From NCBI GenBank assembly GCA_035695765.1, contig DASRRI010000028.1:1-64000 (forward strand): a stretch of DNA of 64,000 bases, in the 5' to 3' direction. The translations under genes and the position numbers were made by a program. This DNA is from Dongia_A sp035695765. Lineage in GTDB: Bacteria; Pseudomonadota; Alphaproteobacteria; Dongiales; Dongiaceae. Under the pieces are notes generated by a model. It ran no database searches and was not told where the DNA came from. It worked only from the letters and a program-made list of their open reading frames with translations. This document shows positions 8,273 through 16,348 of this stretch, in pieces (the stretch's first letter is position 1; each line of letters begins with the position of its first letter).

Positions 8273-8680
8273 TTACAACCCGCCGCCGCCGGATCCACCG
8301 CTCGACGAGCCGCCGTCCATGGAACCGCCGCCGTTCAAGCTGCCGGAACCGCTCAATCCGCTGGAGCCGCCGGTATTGCCGAGCGAGTCATTTGGGATGG
8401 TTGGCGTGGTTGGCGGCAAGGGACCGGCGGCACCGCCGGTCGTGCCCGTGGAACCGCCCGTGGTTCCAGAAGTGCCGAGTGAATCCTGGGCACCCGGCGT
8501 GCCGGTGCCATTGTTGATGATGTCCTGTTGATTGCGGTTGGCGTTGCAGTCCGCCGTCGGGCAATCCGCGGTGGGTGGCGTATTGGTCTCGGGGCTCGGT
8601 GCCGTCGTGGCGTTCTGTGCCATCGCGCCGCCCGGCATGCAGAGTGCCGCAAGCGATAATGCGAGTACGCTGAATTTCAT
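8273..8680 (-). CDS. Secreted Gly/Ser/Thr-rich low-complexity protein
   Basis: 135 residues with a clear signal peptide (MKFSVLALSLAALCMPGGAMA, cut after AMA). Then comes a short segment with two TADC repeats and a long Gly/Ser/Thr/Pro tail (GTSGTTGGSTGTTGG, GSGSLNGGGSMDGG). No known domain is visible. The ATG at 8680 has AGGAG 7 nt upstream. It is likely periplasmic or surface-exposed; function unknown. The downstream neighbour on the same strand is nothing closer than the gamma-CA gene in convergent orientation. Confidence 0.7.
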   Translation of the reverse strand: MKFSVLALSLAALCMPGGAMAQNATTAPSPETNTPPTADCPTADCNANRNQQDIINNGTGTPGAQDSLGTSGTTGGSTGTTGGAAGPLPPTTPTIPNDSLGNTGGSSGLSGSGSLNGGGSMDGGSSSGGSGGGGL

Positions 8681-8745
8681 TGCATGCTCCTGTTGAAAAA
8701 CAATCGTGCCTTGTGAACAGGAGCGGGTGGGCGCCGTTGCGGGGA

Positions 8746-9339
8746 TCAAGGGCTGCGCCGGCTGCGCAACCGGAAGCTCAGCGCCACCAGCGCGATGCCG
8801 AACACCAGTGCATAGGCGCCGATCCACAGGGTCAGCACCACCGCGCCGGTAATCGGCGCGAGGATCAGCAGGATGCCCCAGATCACCGACAACACGCCGG
8901 CCAGTCCCATCAGCCAGTTGCCATGACCCTTTTTGAGGCGGAATGCTGCCCCCAGCATGGCGCCACCGGTGGCGACGGCCCAGGCCGCGACCAGCGCAAC
9001 GAACACGAGGATGGTGATGCCGGGCCATACGAAGGCTGCGATGCCAGCGGCAATGTCGAGCAGCCCTTCGAACACCAGCCAGCCCCAGCGCTCGTCTTGC
9101 CGCGCCGCGCGGACTGCGGAGATGATGCCGAGCACGCCGTCGGCCAGCATGTAGATGGCAAACAGCAGCACCAGCGAAGCCAGCGACACCACCGGCATCA
9201 GCAGCGCCAGCACGCCGAGCAGGATCGCCAGCGCGCCGCGCAGCAGCACCGCCCACCAATTGCGCGCCAGCAGCGCGCTCATCGCATCGGATAACGGCGG
9301 CTCGTGCCGGCGATCATCGCCCGGAATGTAGGTTGCCAT
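8746..9339 (-). CDS. HdeD-like DUF308 membrane protein
   Basis: 197 residues with six predicted membrane helices in three pairs. The DUF308 repeats are recognisable (NWWAVLLRGALAILLGVLAL, DGVLGIISAVRAAR, GLLDIAAGIAAFVWPGITI). HdeD is an inner-membrane acid-resistance protein in E. coli; in alphaproteobacteria the biochemical role is unproven. The gene lies 18 bp downstream of the Hsp20 gene on the same strand, so the two probably form a stress operon. Confidence 0.85.
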   Translation of the reverse strand: MATYIPGDDRRHEPPLSDAMSALLARNWWAVLLRGALAILLGVLALLMPVVSLASLVLLFAIYMLADGVLGIISAVRAARQDERWGWLVFEGLLDIAAGIAAFVWPGITILVFVALVAAWAVATGGAMLGAAFRLKKGHGNWLMGLAGVLSVIWGILLILAPITGAVVLTLWIGAYALVFGIALVALSFRLRSRRSP

Positions 9340-9357
9340 AACGGGTTCCTAGCCCGA

Positions 9358-9951
9358 TCAGGCCCCGACATTCTGGCTGCCGGCCTTGGGCTCACTCTGC
9401 GCGCTCTTTTCCTTGGCGCCCTTGCTGCCCGAACTCACGGTGACATCGGGGCCGTTCTTTCCTTCGTCGCTGCCAGCCCGCACCTCGATCTTGTGGCTCT
9501 TCTGGGTCGGGCTCTCCTTGGGCAGAGAAATTGTCAGCACGCCATTTTCGAAGCTTGCCGCCACCCGATCAGGATCGGGCGCGAAGGGCAGCTGGATAGC
9601 GCGCTGGAACGTGCCGTAGAATCGCTCGGTAACATGTGCCTGCTCATCCGTGCGCTCGCACCGTTTCTCGCCGCGGATGGTCAGCACGTCCTCATCGATG
9701 CTGACATCGACCGCATCCTTGGACACGCCGGGCAGGTCGGCGCTGATCCGGATCGCCTGCTCGCTTTCATCGATGTCGATGCGTGGTGCGGCCATCGGAT
9801 TGCCGCCTTCATCCGATGGTCCGACGCCGATGCCGCGGAAGACATCGTCGAACACCCGGTTCACTTCGCGCTGCAGGTCGACAAACGGATCGCCCCAGCG
9901 CGCCGGCACGCGGCTCGCGCCAAAAGGCGCGCGAAAACGGGACATGGCCAT
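9358..9951 (-). CDS. Hsp20/alpha-crystallin small heat shock protein
   Basis: 197 residues. The alpha-crystallin domain spans about residues 60-160 (PRIDIDESEQAIRISADLPG, LTIRGEKRCE, RVAASFENGVLTISLPK). The C-terminal anchoring motif is IEV within SHKIEVRAG, followed by a charged tail. Such proteins are ATP-independent holdases for unfolding proteins. The start has a very strong ribosome site (AAGGAGG, 6 nt from ATG 9951). It leads a likely stress operon with the HdeD-like gene. Confidence 0.9.
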   Translation of the reverse strand: MAMSRFRAPFGASRVPARWGDPFVDLQREVNRVFDDVFRGIGVGPSDEGGNPMAAPRIDIDESEQAIRISADLPGVSKDAVDVSIDEDVLTIRGEKRCERTDEQAHVTERFYGTFQRAIQLPFAPDPDRVAASFENGVLTISLPKESPTQKSHKIEVRAGSDEGKNGPDVTVSSGSKGAKEKSAQSEPKAGSQNVGA

Positions 9952-10135
9952 GATTCGCCTCCTTGGTCGAGCAGAGGCGGAGGCCCGTCACAATTCTTGG
10001 ATGTTAAGAGAGCACGGGCAGCGCCCTCTGCGGTTCAATGCGATTCAATAAGAACCGGCAGGCGCGCTCGCCGTTTCCGCGACGGACGACAATATTTGAA
10101 AAGGCGAAATAAAGCCTAATAGACGCCAATGAAAC

Positions 10136-10831
10136 CTAGGGTACCAGCCTGTATCCGCCCAGATCCGTCACCAGAATCGTCGCCTTCGAGGGATCCTTCT
10201 CGATCTTCTGGCGCAGGCGATAGACGTGCGTCTCCAAGGTGTGCGTGGTGACGCCGGCATTGTAGCCCCAGACCTCGCCGAGCAATGTCTCGCGGCTCAC
10301 CGGCTTCTGGCCGGCGCGGTAGAGATACTTTAGGATCGCGGCCTCTTTCTCGGTGAGGCGGATCTTCTTCTTGGCCGCTTCCTCCACCAGCATCTTCACC
10401 GCCGGCTTGAACACGTAGGGTCCGATGTGCAGCACGGCGTCTTCGCTATGCTCGTGCTGGCGCAGATGCGCGCGCACGCGCGCCACCAACTCGCCCAGGC
10501 GGAAAGGCTTGGTCACGTAGTCGTTAGCGCCGGAATCGAGGCCGCGGATGGTGTCCGCTTCGCCGTCGACCGCCGTCAGCATGATGATGGGTGCGGCGAT
10601 CTGGGCGCGGCGCATTTCCCGGCACAGCTCGCGTCCGTCGCCGTCGGGCAGGCCTACGTCCAGCAGGATGACGTCGAACTGGCCCGCCTTGGCCTTTTGC
10701 AGCCCCTCGGTCGCGGTCGCAGCCTCCACCGCCTCGAACTCCCCATCGAGCGCCAGCTGCTCGGCCAGGGTCCGGCGCAGGTTGTCGTCGTCATCGACCA
10801 GCAGGATTTTCTTTGCCGCAACAGCCGGCAT
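10136..10831 (-). CDS. OmpR-family response regulator
   Basis: 231 residues. The receiver domain is at 1-125, with acidic pocket VDDDD, phospho-acceptor Asp in VILLDVGLPDGDG, Thr/Ser in IMLTAVDG and Lys in YVTKPF. The winged-helix DNA-binding domain is at 135-230 (LTEKEAAILKYLYRAGQKPVSRETLLGEVW and THTLETHVYRLRQKIE, split here). The start at 10831 begins exactly at the receiver domain; the longer open frame upstream is not coding-like. No histidine kinase is adjacent, so it is an orphan. It is divergent from ribA across ~200 bp. Confidence 0.9.
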   Translation of the reverse strand: MPAVAAKKILLVDDDDNLRRTLAEQLALDGEFEAVEAATATEGLQKAKAGQFDVILLDVGLPDGDGRELCREMRRAQIAAPIIMLTAVDGEADTIRGLDSGANDYVTKPFRLGELVARVRAHLRQHEHSEDAVLHIGPYVFKPAVKMLVEEAAKKKIRLTEKEAAILKYLYRAGQKPVSRETLLGEVWGYNAGVTTHTLETHVYRLRQKIEKDPSKATILVTDLGGYRLVP

Positions 10832-10954
10832 GGGGTCTCCCCTCGCTTTGTCCCAGTTTCTTGGCAGCCACATAACACCTTGGAACAGCGGGAAACAAGT
10901 GCGGCAGCCCAGCTTCCGGGAAGCGAGCGATGATTGTGGCCAACGGCGCTGTGG

Positions 10955-10984
10955 CTTCCCCCTCCCCCTTCTGGGGAGGAAAGT
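10955..10984. repeat. GC-rich hairpin repeat (family member 3)
   Basis: A short imperfect hairpin (CTTCCCCCTCCCC, loop, GGGGAGGAAAG) lies between the divergent response regulator and ribA. It is similar in composition to the hairpins at 6297 and 16274. Confidence 0.5.
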
Positions 10985-11030
10985 GTCGAGGCCTTGACCC
11001 GGCGCTGCTCCGGTAGCCATATCCACCCCC

Positions 11031-12152
11031 ATGAACAGCGATTTCCAGGCCCGCAGCGCCACCTATCGCGCCACCGTCGAGCGGTGCCTGGCGGAGCTGC
11101 GCCGCGGCGGGGCCATCGGCCTCACCGGCCGGGGCTTTGCCGGCATCGCCCTCGCGGCGGAAATGGTGGAAGAAGCAAGCTTTGCCAACCTGCAGGCTGC
11201 CGGTCCCGATGAGCCGCGCTTGGTCCTCACCGCCTCGCGTGCCGCCGACCTCGGTCTGATGCCGCCGGGCGGCGCGGGCCGGGCGCTCGCCATCTGCAAG
11301 CTGCCCGCCGCGATCGGCGCCGAAGCCATCCGCCAGCTGGCCGACCCGACGACCGAAACGCGCGACACGCCGGCCTTGGGCGTTGCGCTGGCCGACGATC
11401 TGCCGCTGAAGCTGGCGGAGGGCGCGATCGATTTGGCCAAGGCCGCGCGCCTGCTGCCCGCCGCCATCATGATCGCGGTGCCGCCCGAAACTCTCAGCAA
11501 CTGGGTCGACGAGACCTTCGTGTTGGATTGCACCGGCCTTGCCGCGCACCAGCGCGCGCTCGCCGGCTCCTTGAAGCGCGTCGGCCAGGCGCGCGTGCCG
11601 CTGACGGCAGCGGAGAATACCGAGATCATCGCCTTCCGCCCCGCCGATGGCGGCAAGGAGCATCTGGCGATCGTGATCGGCAATCCCGATCCCGCGCAGC
11701 CGGTGCTGATCCGCCTGCATTCGGAATGCTTCACCGGCGATCTGCTCGGATCGTTGCGCTGCGATTGCGGCGACCAGTTGCGCGGCGCGATCGAGACCAT
11801 CGCCAAGAGTGGCTCCGGCATCGTGCTCTATCTCGCGCAGGAAGGCCGCGGCATCGGCCTCATCAACAAGCTGCGCGCCTACGACCTGCAAGACGAAGGC
11901 GCCGACACGCTCGAAGCGAACCTGCAGCTCGGCTTCGGCGCCGATGAGCGCGTCTACCAGCCCGCCGCCGAGATGCTGCGCCAGCTCGGCTTCACATCCG
12001 TGCGCCTGCTCACCAACAATCCCGAAAAGATGCGCGGCCTCGAGCAATGCGGCATCCGCGTCATCGAGCGCGTGCCCCACATCTTCCCCTCCAACGAACA
12101 CAACACGCAGTACCTCGTCACCAAGGCGCGGCGCCTTGGGCATATGTTCTGA
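11031..12152 (+). CDS. ribA: GTP cyclohydrolase II (riboflavin biosynthesis)
   Basis: 373 residues. The C-terminal half, ~175-373, is GTP cyclohydrolase II: zinc-binding Cys cluster in LHSECFTGDLLGSLRCDCG, catalytic/GTP region YLAQEGRGIGLINKL and TNNPEKMRGLEQCGI. It opens GTP to start riboflavin synthesis in the cytoplasm. The N-terminal ~170 residues resemble a degenerate DHBP synthase (RibB-like) domain (RGGAIGLTGRGFAGIALAAE), probably without that activity. The gene is monocistronic. Its last codons contain a perfect palindrome, CCAAGGCGC-G-GCGCCTTGG (12121-12139). Confidence 0.92.
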   Translation: MNSDFQARSATYRATVERCLAELRRGGAIGLTGRGFAGIALAAEMVEEASFANLQAAGPDEPRLVLTASRAADLGLMPPGGAGRALAICKLPAAIGAEAIRQLADPTTETRDTPALGVALADDLPLKLAEGAIDLAKAARLLPAAIMIAVPPETLSNWVDETFVLDCTGLAAHQRALAGSLKRVGQARVPLTAAENTEIIAFRPADGGKEHLAIVIGNPDPAQPVLIRLHSECFTGDLLGSLRCDCGDQLRGAIETIAKSGSGIVLYLAQEGRGIGLINKLRAYDLQDEGADTLEANLQLGFGADERVYQPAAEMLRQLGFTSVRLLTNNPEKMRGLEQCGIRVIERVPHIFPSNEHNTQYLVTKARRLGHMF

Positions 12153-12159
12153 TGAAAAA

Positions 12160-12245
12160 CCCCTGCCCCCCTTGCGGGGGAAGGATGCGCAGGCTTAGCG
12201 AGGCGTGAGCCGAGCTTAGCCGGAGGTGGATGGGGGGTGGCGCGG
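12160..12245. repeat. GC-rich hairpin repeat (family member 4)
   Basis: The hairpin (CCCCCC TTG CGGGGG) is followed by the tail GGATGCGCAGGCTTAGCGAG and TTAGCCGGAGGTGGATGGGG. It forms an inverted pair with the copy at 12403-12490; about 155 bp lie between. Together they fill the gap between ribA and the next gene. Confidence 0.75.
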
Positions 12246-12402
12246 CATAAGCCGCGCAGCGCGATAGCGCTTAAGATCGAGAAGCGAGCGCAGCATCATT
12301 GTCATTTAGCTGTGTCTCCCAGGGCCAAGACGCCTTTAACTGGATGTCACCCATCGCGATCTCGATAAGCTGCGCTCTGTCGAGCGCGCACGCCTATCGG
12401 CG

Positions 12403-12490
12403 CGCTACCCCCCATCCAGCTCTGCCTAGCTAGGCTCACTTCGTTCGCCAAGGCTTCGCATCCTTCCCCTGCAAGGGGGAAGGGGTTCTC
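12403..12490. repeat. GC-rich hairpin repeat (family member 5, inverted)
   Basis: The reverse complement reads CCCCTTCCCCCTTGCAGGGG, then GGATGCGAAGCCTTGGCGAA and AGAGCTGGATGGGGGGTAGC. It is the mirror copy of 12160-12245. Confidence 0.75.
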
Positions 12491-12590
12491 CTTTTGGCGC
12501 CGAGTGTTCTCATCCATTCCTACCCAAATTATGCGATTCTTAACCATCGGCATGATCTGCTGGCGGTGCAATCTCCTGTGGGGCATCGCC

Positions 12591-13424
12591 ATGCGTTCAT
12601 CCATCATCGGTGCTCGCCGCACGTGCGCAGGTTTGGCGGCCGCGGGCTTTGCCATGCTCCTGGCTTTCTCCTGCACGCCCGCCTCTGCCGAAGACCCGAC
12701 CGCACAATCGATCCAGTCCGATGCCTATCTGATGGCGCGCCTCAATGCCGGCCATTCCTGGGATTCGGGTGAACTGTCGATCAGCGAATTGCGCCCCGGC
12801 ACAGTCGATCAGACCCAGTTCGAGGCCTATGTTGCGACGGCGGGCTCGACGCAGGCGACCAACCTGGAGCTGCTCGCCGCCTTGGGCCCGCAGATCCTGA
12901 CCAATGACGGCGATGTCCTCACCCTGCAGACCGCTTCCGCCGCCTGGGGCGAGCCGGGAATCATGCCGCGCTCGTATCTCGGCGACGACGGCGTGTGGGA
13001 ATTCCCGCGCCTGCCGGACCGCGACGAGCGGGACATGCTGATCGGCCAGCATTGGCGCGTGGTCGAGAGCGTGGATTCGCAGATCCTCTTCCTTGGCCCC
13101 GACCGCAAGTTCGGCTGGGACGATTTCGCCGACGTCATCAATCCGCTGCAGCATATTCCGTTGGTCAACATCGCCTACCGCGCCATAACCGGCGACCACA
13201 TCTATGGCGCAGCAAGCCTGATCGATGTCGGCTTCGGCCCGCTCGCCGGCGCCTCGACCATATTCCAGCTGGCCTATGAATCGACCACCGGCGAGAGCCT
13301 GGAAGACAAGGCCGTCGCCGCCGTCTTCGGCCCGCGCACGCCGGATGACACCGCCGCGATCTACAACACAGCCAGCGAACAGGTCGCCGACCGCCGCCTC
13401 CCGCGCCGGGGATCGAACCAGTAA
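12591..13424 (+). CDS. Secreted protein of unknown function, paralogue A (NPLQHIP domain)
   Basis: 277 residues from the ATG at 12591. That start gives a clean signal peptide (cut after TPASA); the frame is open from 12504. The C-terminal ~130 residues, GVWEFPRLPDRDERDML to the end, are highly similar to the next gene. They contain FGWDDFADVINPLQHIPLVN and IAYRAITGDHIYGA. This NPLQHIP/AYRAITGD motif occurs, as I recall, in uncharacterised alphaproteobacterial proteins. A shared ELRPGTVDQTQF element lies upstream. No catalytic motif is evident; periplasmic location is inferred. Confidence 0.75.
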   Translation: MRSSIIGARRTCAGLAAAGFAMLLAFSCTPASAEDPTAQSIQSDAYLMARLNAGHSWDSGELSISELRPGTVDQTQFEAYVATAGSTQATNLELLAALGPQILTNDGDVLTLQTASAAWGEPGIMPRSYLGDDGVWEFPRLPDRDERDMLIGQHWRVVESVDSQILFLGPDRKFGWDDFADVINPLQHIPLVNIAYRAITGDHIYGAASLIDVGFGPLAGASTIFQLAYESTTGESLEDKAVAAVFGPRTPDDTAAIYNTASEQVADRRLPRRGSNQ

Positions 13425-13432
13425 TCAGTAGT

Positions 13433-13469
13433 CAGGGATCAGAGGCGATCCGCTGATACCTGATCCCTG
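13433..13469. repeat. Intergenic hairpin between the two paralogues
   Basis: Perfect 10-bp arms CAGGGATCAG (13433-13442) and CTGATCCCTG (13460-13469), 17-nt loop. No T-tract follows, so intrinsic termination is unlikely; it may be an mRNA-stabilising or processing hairpin. Confidence 0.5.
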
Positions 13470-13527
13470 CCTCTGGCCCGCCCCGTGCATTAACCCTGAT
13501 AGGGCAAAGGCCCGTCAGGAAAACGCC

Positions 13528-14607
13528 ATGGCACAAATGCCGATCCAGTTGCTCGCCGGCCGTGCGGAAACCTATTCCGCCGCGAACCCGGTCGCGCTCA
13601 CTGCGCCGCCCAGGTCGGCGATCCCTCGCGGCGCCTATCTCTATGATACGAGCGGGATTTCCGGCGGCCAGCTGCGCCCGGGCGCGGTCGATCAGGCACA
13701 GTTCAAGGCGCTGCTGGCGGAGACCCAGAATCAATCCAGCATCGCACCGCCCATCACTTCGAAGTCACCGCTGATGTCCGGCATTCCGAACCTGAGCCCG
13801 GCACAGTTTGCCGCCTTGGGCGCGGTTGAGGAGCCGAACGGCGGCGAACTGGTCCTCGACATTCCGGCGCCGAATCCCCTCGATCCCGGTCAGAGTGGTG
13901 GCCAATCGGGCCAAGCTGGCGGGGTTGTGGGTGGGATCGAAGGCGCGAGCGGCGCTGCCACCAACCCCCTCCTTGCCGCACCGACTCCGGCACTGCCCGG
14001 CGACGCGCCGGAACCAAGCGCCCCGGAACCGAGCGCCCCGGCACCGGTCACCCCAGCCCTCGAAGCCGCGCCAAGCGTTGCGCCGGAACCCCGCGCACCA
14101 TCCGCCGCGCATGCGAGCGCCGAGCGCGGCCCGATCCCCGGATCGCATCGCGGCGCCGACGGTGTGTGGGAACTGCCGCGCCTGCCGGACAAGGACGAGC
14201 GCGACATGCTGCGCGGCCAGAAATGGCGGGTGGTCGAGAGCGAGGCCGCGCGCAAGCTATTCCTGGGTCCCGACGGCAAGTTCGGCTGGGACGATTTCGT
14301 CGATCTCATCAACCCGCTGCAGCACATCCCGCTCGTCAACATCGCCTACCGCGCCATTACGGGCGACGAGATCTATGGCGCCGCGCGCATGGTCGATGCG
14401 GCCTTAGGCCCGCTGGCCGGCGTGTCGACGATCGTCGATCTCGCGTTCAAGGACATCACCGGCAAGAGCATGGCGAGCAATGCCGTCGCCGCCTTGTTCG
14501 GCACCGGCGAGGAGCTGGCGGGCGACGTTGCCGGCATCAACACCGCGTCCGGCGGCGCCACGCAGCTCGCCGATGCCGGCCTGGTCCGCCGCGGCTCCAA
14601 CAATTAG
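13528..14607 (+). CDS. Unknown protein, paralogue B (NPLQHIP domain with Pro/Ala linker)
   Basis: 359 residues. It starts with MAQMPIQLLAGRAE and has no obvious signal peptide. Residues ~20-70 share the QLRPGAVDQAQFKALL element with paralogue A. A Pro/Ala/Glu-rich linker (~125-200) follows, then the conserved C-terminal domain (GVWELPRLPDKDERDML, NPLQHIPLVN from residue 261, AYRAITGDEIYGAARM). The DNA is a tandem duplication of the upstream gene with insertion of the linker. Loss of the signal peptide in one copy suggests different locations. Function unknown. Confidence 0.75.
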   Translation: MAQMPIQLLAGRAETYSAANPVALTAPPRSAIPRGAYLYDTSGISGGQLRPGAVDQAQFKALLAETQNQSSIAPPITSKSPLMSGIPNLSPAQFAALGAVEEPNGGELVLDIPAPNPLDPGQSGGQSGQAGGVVGGIEGASGAATNPLLAAPTPALPGDAPEPSAPEPSAPAPVTPALEAAPSVAPEPRAPSAAHASAERGPIPGSHRGADGVWELPRLPDKDERDMLRGQKWRVVESEAARKLFLGPDGKFGWDDFVDLINPLQHIPLVNIAYRAITGDEIYGAARMVDAALGPLAGVSTIVDLAFKDITGKSMASNAVAALFGTGEELAGDVAGINTASGGATQLADAGLVRRGSNN

Positions 14608-14642
14608 GCATCTGAACTGAAGGCCGATCCTGCGAACAAGGC

Positions 14643-15497
14643 CTAAGCGAAGAAGGGATGTGGAGGTCCCTGCGTCCCCCGCTGTTCGACATGTGCCAAG
14701 GCTGTTCTCAAATCCTCGTCGGACAGCATGATTCCGAACTCACGCGTCAGCACGCTGCGATACTCAGCCTCGCCTTGGAGAGTTCGACGCTCGACTTGGC
14801 CGGATGCATGCCGCACGTTGAAACGAGCATTGAACAAGGTAAGCCGGGTCTTGTTCGGCCCTGGTCGCGCTGCAATAAGGTTATTGATATACGGGCTTTG
14901 CGGATGCGTGCCGGTGAACCAGTTGCAGATCTCATATTCGGCATCGAAGCGCGGAAGTGAGACGACACGATAAATGTGCTCCCATTGATCGCCCAGCTTT
15001 GACTGCAGGGTAAGCTCTTCGCCCATTGCGACAAAGCGCATGGTCTCGTGAGGCGTATCCTGTTCAACTTGCGGCGCCAGGAGCAGCGCTCCCGTCGGAG
15101 CGAGGTTGCCAAAGCCAACGTCGGCGAGAAACGGCCCGTCCGGAAGGTCAACACGCAAGACCATGTGCAACATCGGGCGTGGTGCATTGACTTCAAGACC
15201 GCGGACGACGCGGGCTTGCAGGCTTGTCACCTTGTAGCCCATGGCTCGCAGCCCGCCTCGAAACAGCATGTTCTGCTCAAAACAGTACCCGCCGCGCCCA
15301 CCGAGGATCATCTTGCCTTGAAGTGATGCCGAGTCCAATTTGGGCGGACGATCCAAGAGGACGTCGATGCTTTCATATGCGATTGCGCTGGAATGCGCAG
15401 AGATGAGCGCCTGAAGCGTCTCCAGAGTTGGCGCACGCGAACCCGCGTAGCCGATCCGCGCCAGCCACGCATCTTGATCAAAAGCTTCGTCAGACAT
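14643..15497 (-). CDS. Arylamine N-acetyltransferase
   Basis: 284 residues. The catalytic triad is visible: Cys72 in GGRGGYCFEQN, His111 in PMLHMVLRV and Asp126 in FLADVGFG. This defines the NAT family, cytoplasmic enzymes that transfer acetyl or other acyl groups from CoA to arylamines or hydrazines. The start is the ATG at 15497, with an in-frame GTG four codons upstream. Base usage is slightly less GC-rich than its neighbours. It stands downstream of the yggS-like gene on the same strand but is separated by ~30 bp, so they could be co-transcribed. Confidence 0.88.
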   Translation of the reverse strand: MSDEAFDQDAWLARIGYAGSRAPTLETLQALISAHSSAIAYESIDVLLDRPPKLDSASLQGKMILGGRGGYCFEQNMLFRGGLRAMGYKVTSLQARVVRGLEVNAPRPMLHMVLRVDLPDGPFLADVGFGNLAPTGALLLAPQVEQDTPHETMRFVAMGEELTLQSKLGDQWEHIYRVVSLPRFDAEYEICNWFTGTHPQSPYINNLIAARPGPNKTRLTLFNARFNVRHASGQVERRTLQGEAEYRSVLTREFGIMLSDEDLRTALAHVEQRGTQGPPHPFFA

Positions 15498-15524
15498 GGA
15501 TCCCGTCACGGCCCGTCCTCGGGC

Positions 15525-16205
15525 TCAATGGTGGCTCCTCACGCCAAAGATCGCCGTCCCCACGCGCACATGGGTCGCGCCGAGCTGGATGGCGGTTTCG
15601 TAATCGCCGCTCATGCCCATGCTGAGCTGCCGCAAGCCATGGCGCTTGGCGATTTCGCCGAGCAAGGCAAAGTGCGGGGCGGGGTGCTCCTCCGCCGGCG
15701 GGATGCACATAAGGCCCTCGATCGGCAGCCGGTATTCCTCGCGGCAGCGGCGGATGAAATTGTCGGCGTCGCGCGGCAGGACGCCGGCCTTCTGCTCTTC
15801 CTCGCCGGTATTCACCTGGATGAAGAGGTCGATGCTTTTCCCGCTCTTCGCCAGCTCTGCCGCGATGCCTTGCGCAAGCTTGTCGCGGTCCACAGTCTCG
15901 ATCGCATCACACACGTCGATGGCCTGCTTGATCTTGTTGGTCTGCAGCGGACCGATCAGATGCAGCTTGATATCCGGATAGCGTGCGCGCAGCGCCGGGA
16001 ATTTCGCAGCCGCTTCCTGCACCCGGTTCTCGCCGAACAGGCGATGGCCGGCATCGAGCGCGGCTTCGATCGCTTCGGCGGGATGGGTCTTGCCGACGGC
16101 GACCAGGTTCACGTCGCCGGGCGCGCGCCGCCAATCCTTGGCGACGCGGGCGATCCGCGCTTTCACCTCCGCCAGGTTGCCGGCGATGTGGGAATAAGAC
16201 GTCAT
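15525..16205 (-). CDS. YggS/PLPBP family pyridoxal-phosphate homeostasis protein
   Basis: 226 residues. The PLP lysine is Lys39 in VNLVAVGKTHP. Other signatures are FGENRVQEAAAKF, LHLIGPLQTNKIK, FIQVNTGEEEQKAG, LSMGMSGDYETAI and VRVGTAIFG. Family members bind PLP without catalysis and keep vitamin B6 and amino-acid pools balanced. The ATG at 16205 starts at the conserved N-terminus; upstream open frame is not conserved. A GC-rich hairpin repeat lies just upstream at 16274. Confidence 0.92.
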   Translation of the reverse strand: MTSYSHIAGNLAEVKARIARVAKDWRRAPGDVNLVAVGKTHPAEAIEAALDAGHRLFGENRVQEAAAKFPALRARYPDIKLHLIGPLQTNKIKQAIDVCDAIETVDRDKLAQGIAAELAKSGKSIDLFIQVNTGEEEQKAGVLPRDADNFIRRCREEYRLPIEGLMCIPPAEEHPAPHFALLGEIAKRHGLRQLSMGMSGDYETAIQLGATHVRVGTAIFGVRSHH

Positions 16206-16273
16206 GCCGAACAATAGCAGAGATGATGGCCGGAAGGAGAGGGCGAGTGTCCCTGCTGCAGCACTCAGCAAAA

Positions 16274-16299
16274 TCCCTCCCCCTGCTAAGGGGGAGGGA
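16274..16299. repeat. GC-rich hairpin repeat (family member 6)
   Basis: Perfect 10-bp stem TCCCTCCCCC / GGGGGAGGGA with 6-nt loop, located between the 3' end of porin 1 and the yggS-like start. Confidence 0.65.
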
Positions 16300-16348
16300 T
16301 GGAGTGGGAGGAGGCTATCGCAATGAAGCCGGGAACTGAGACGGGGAC

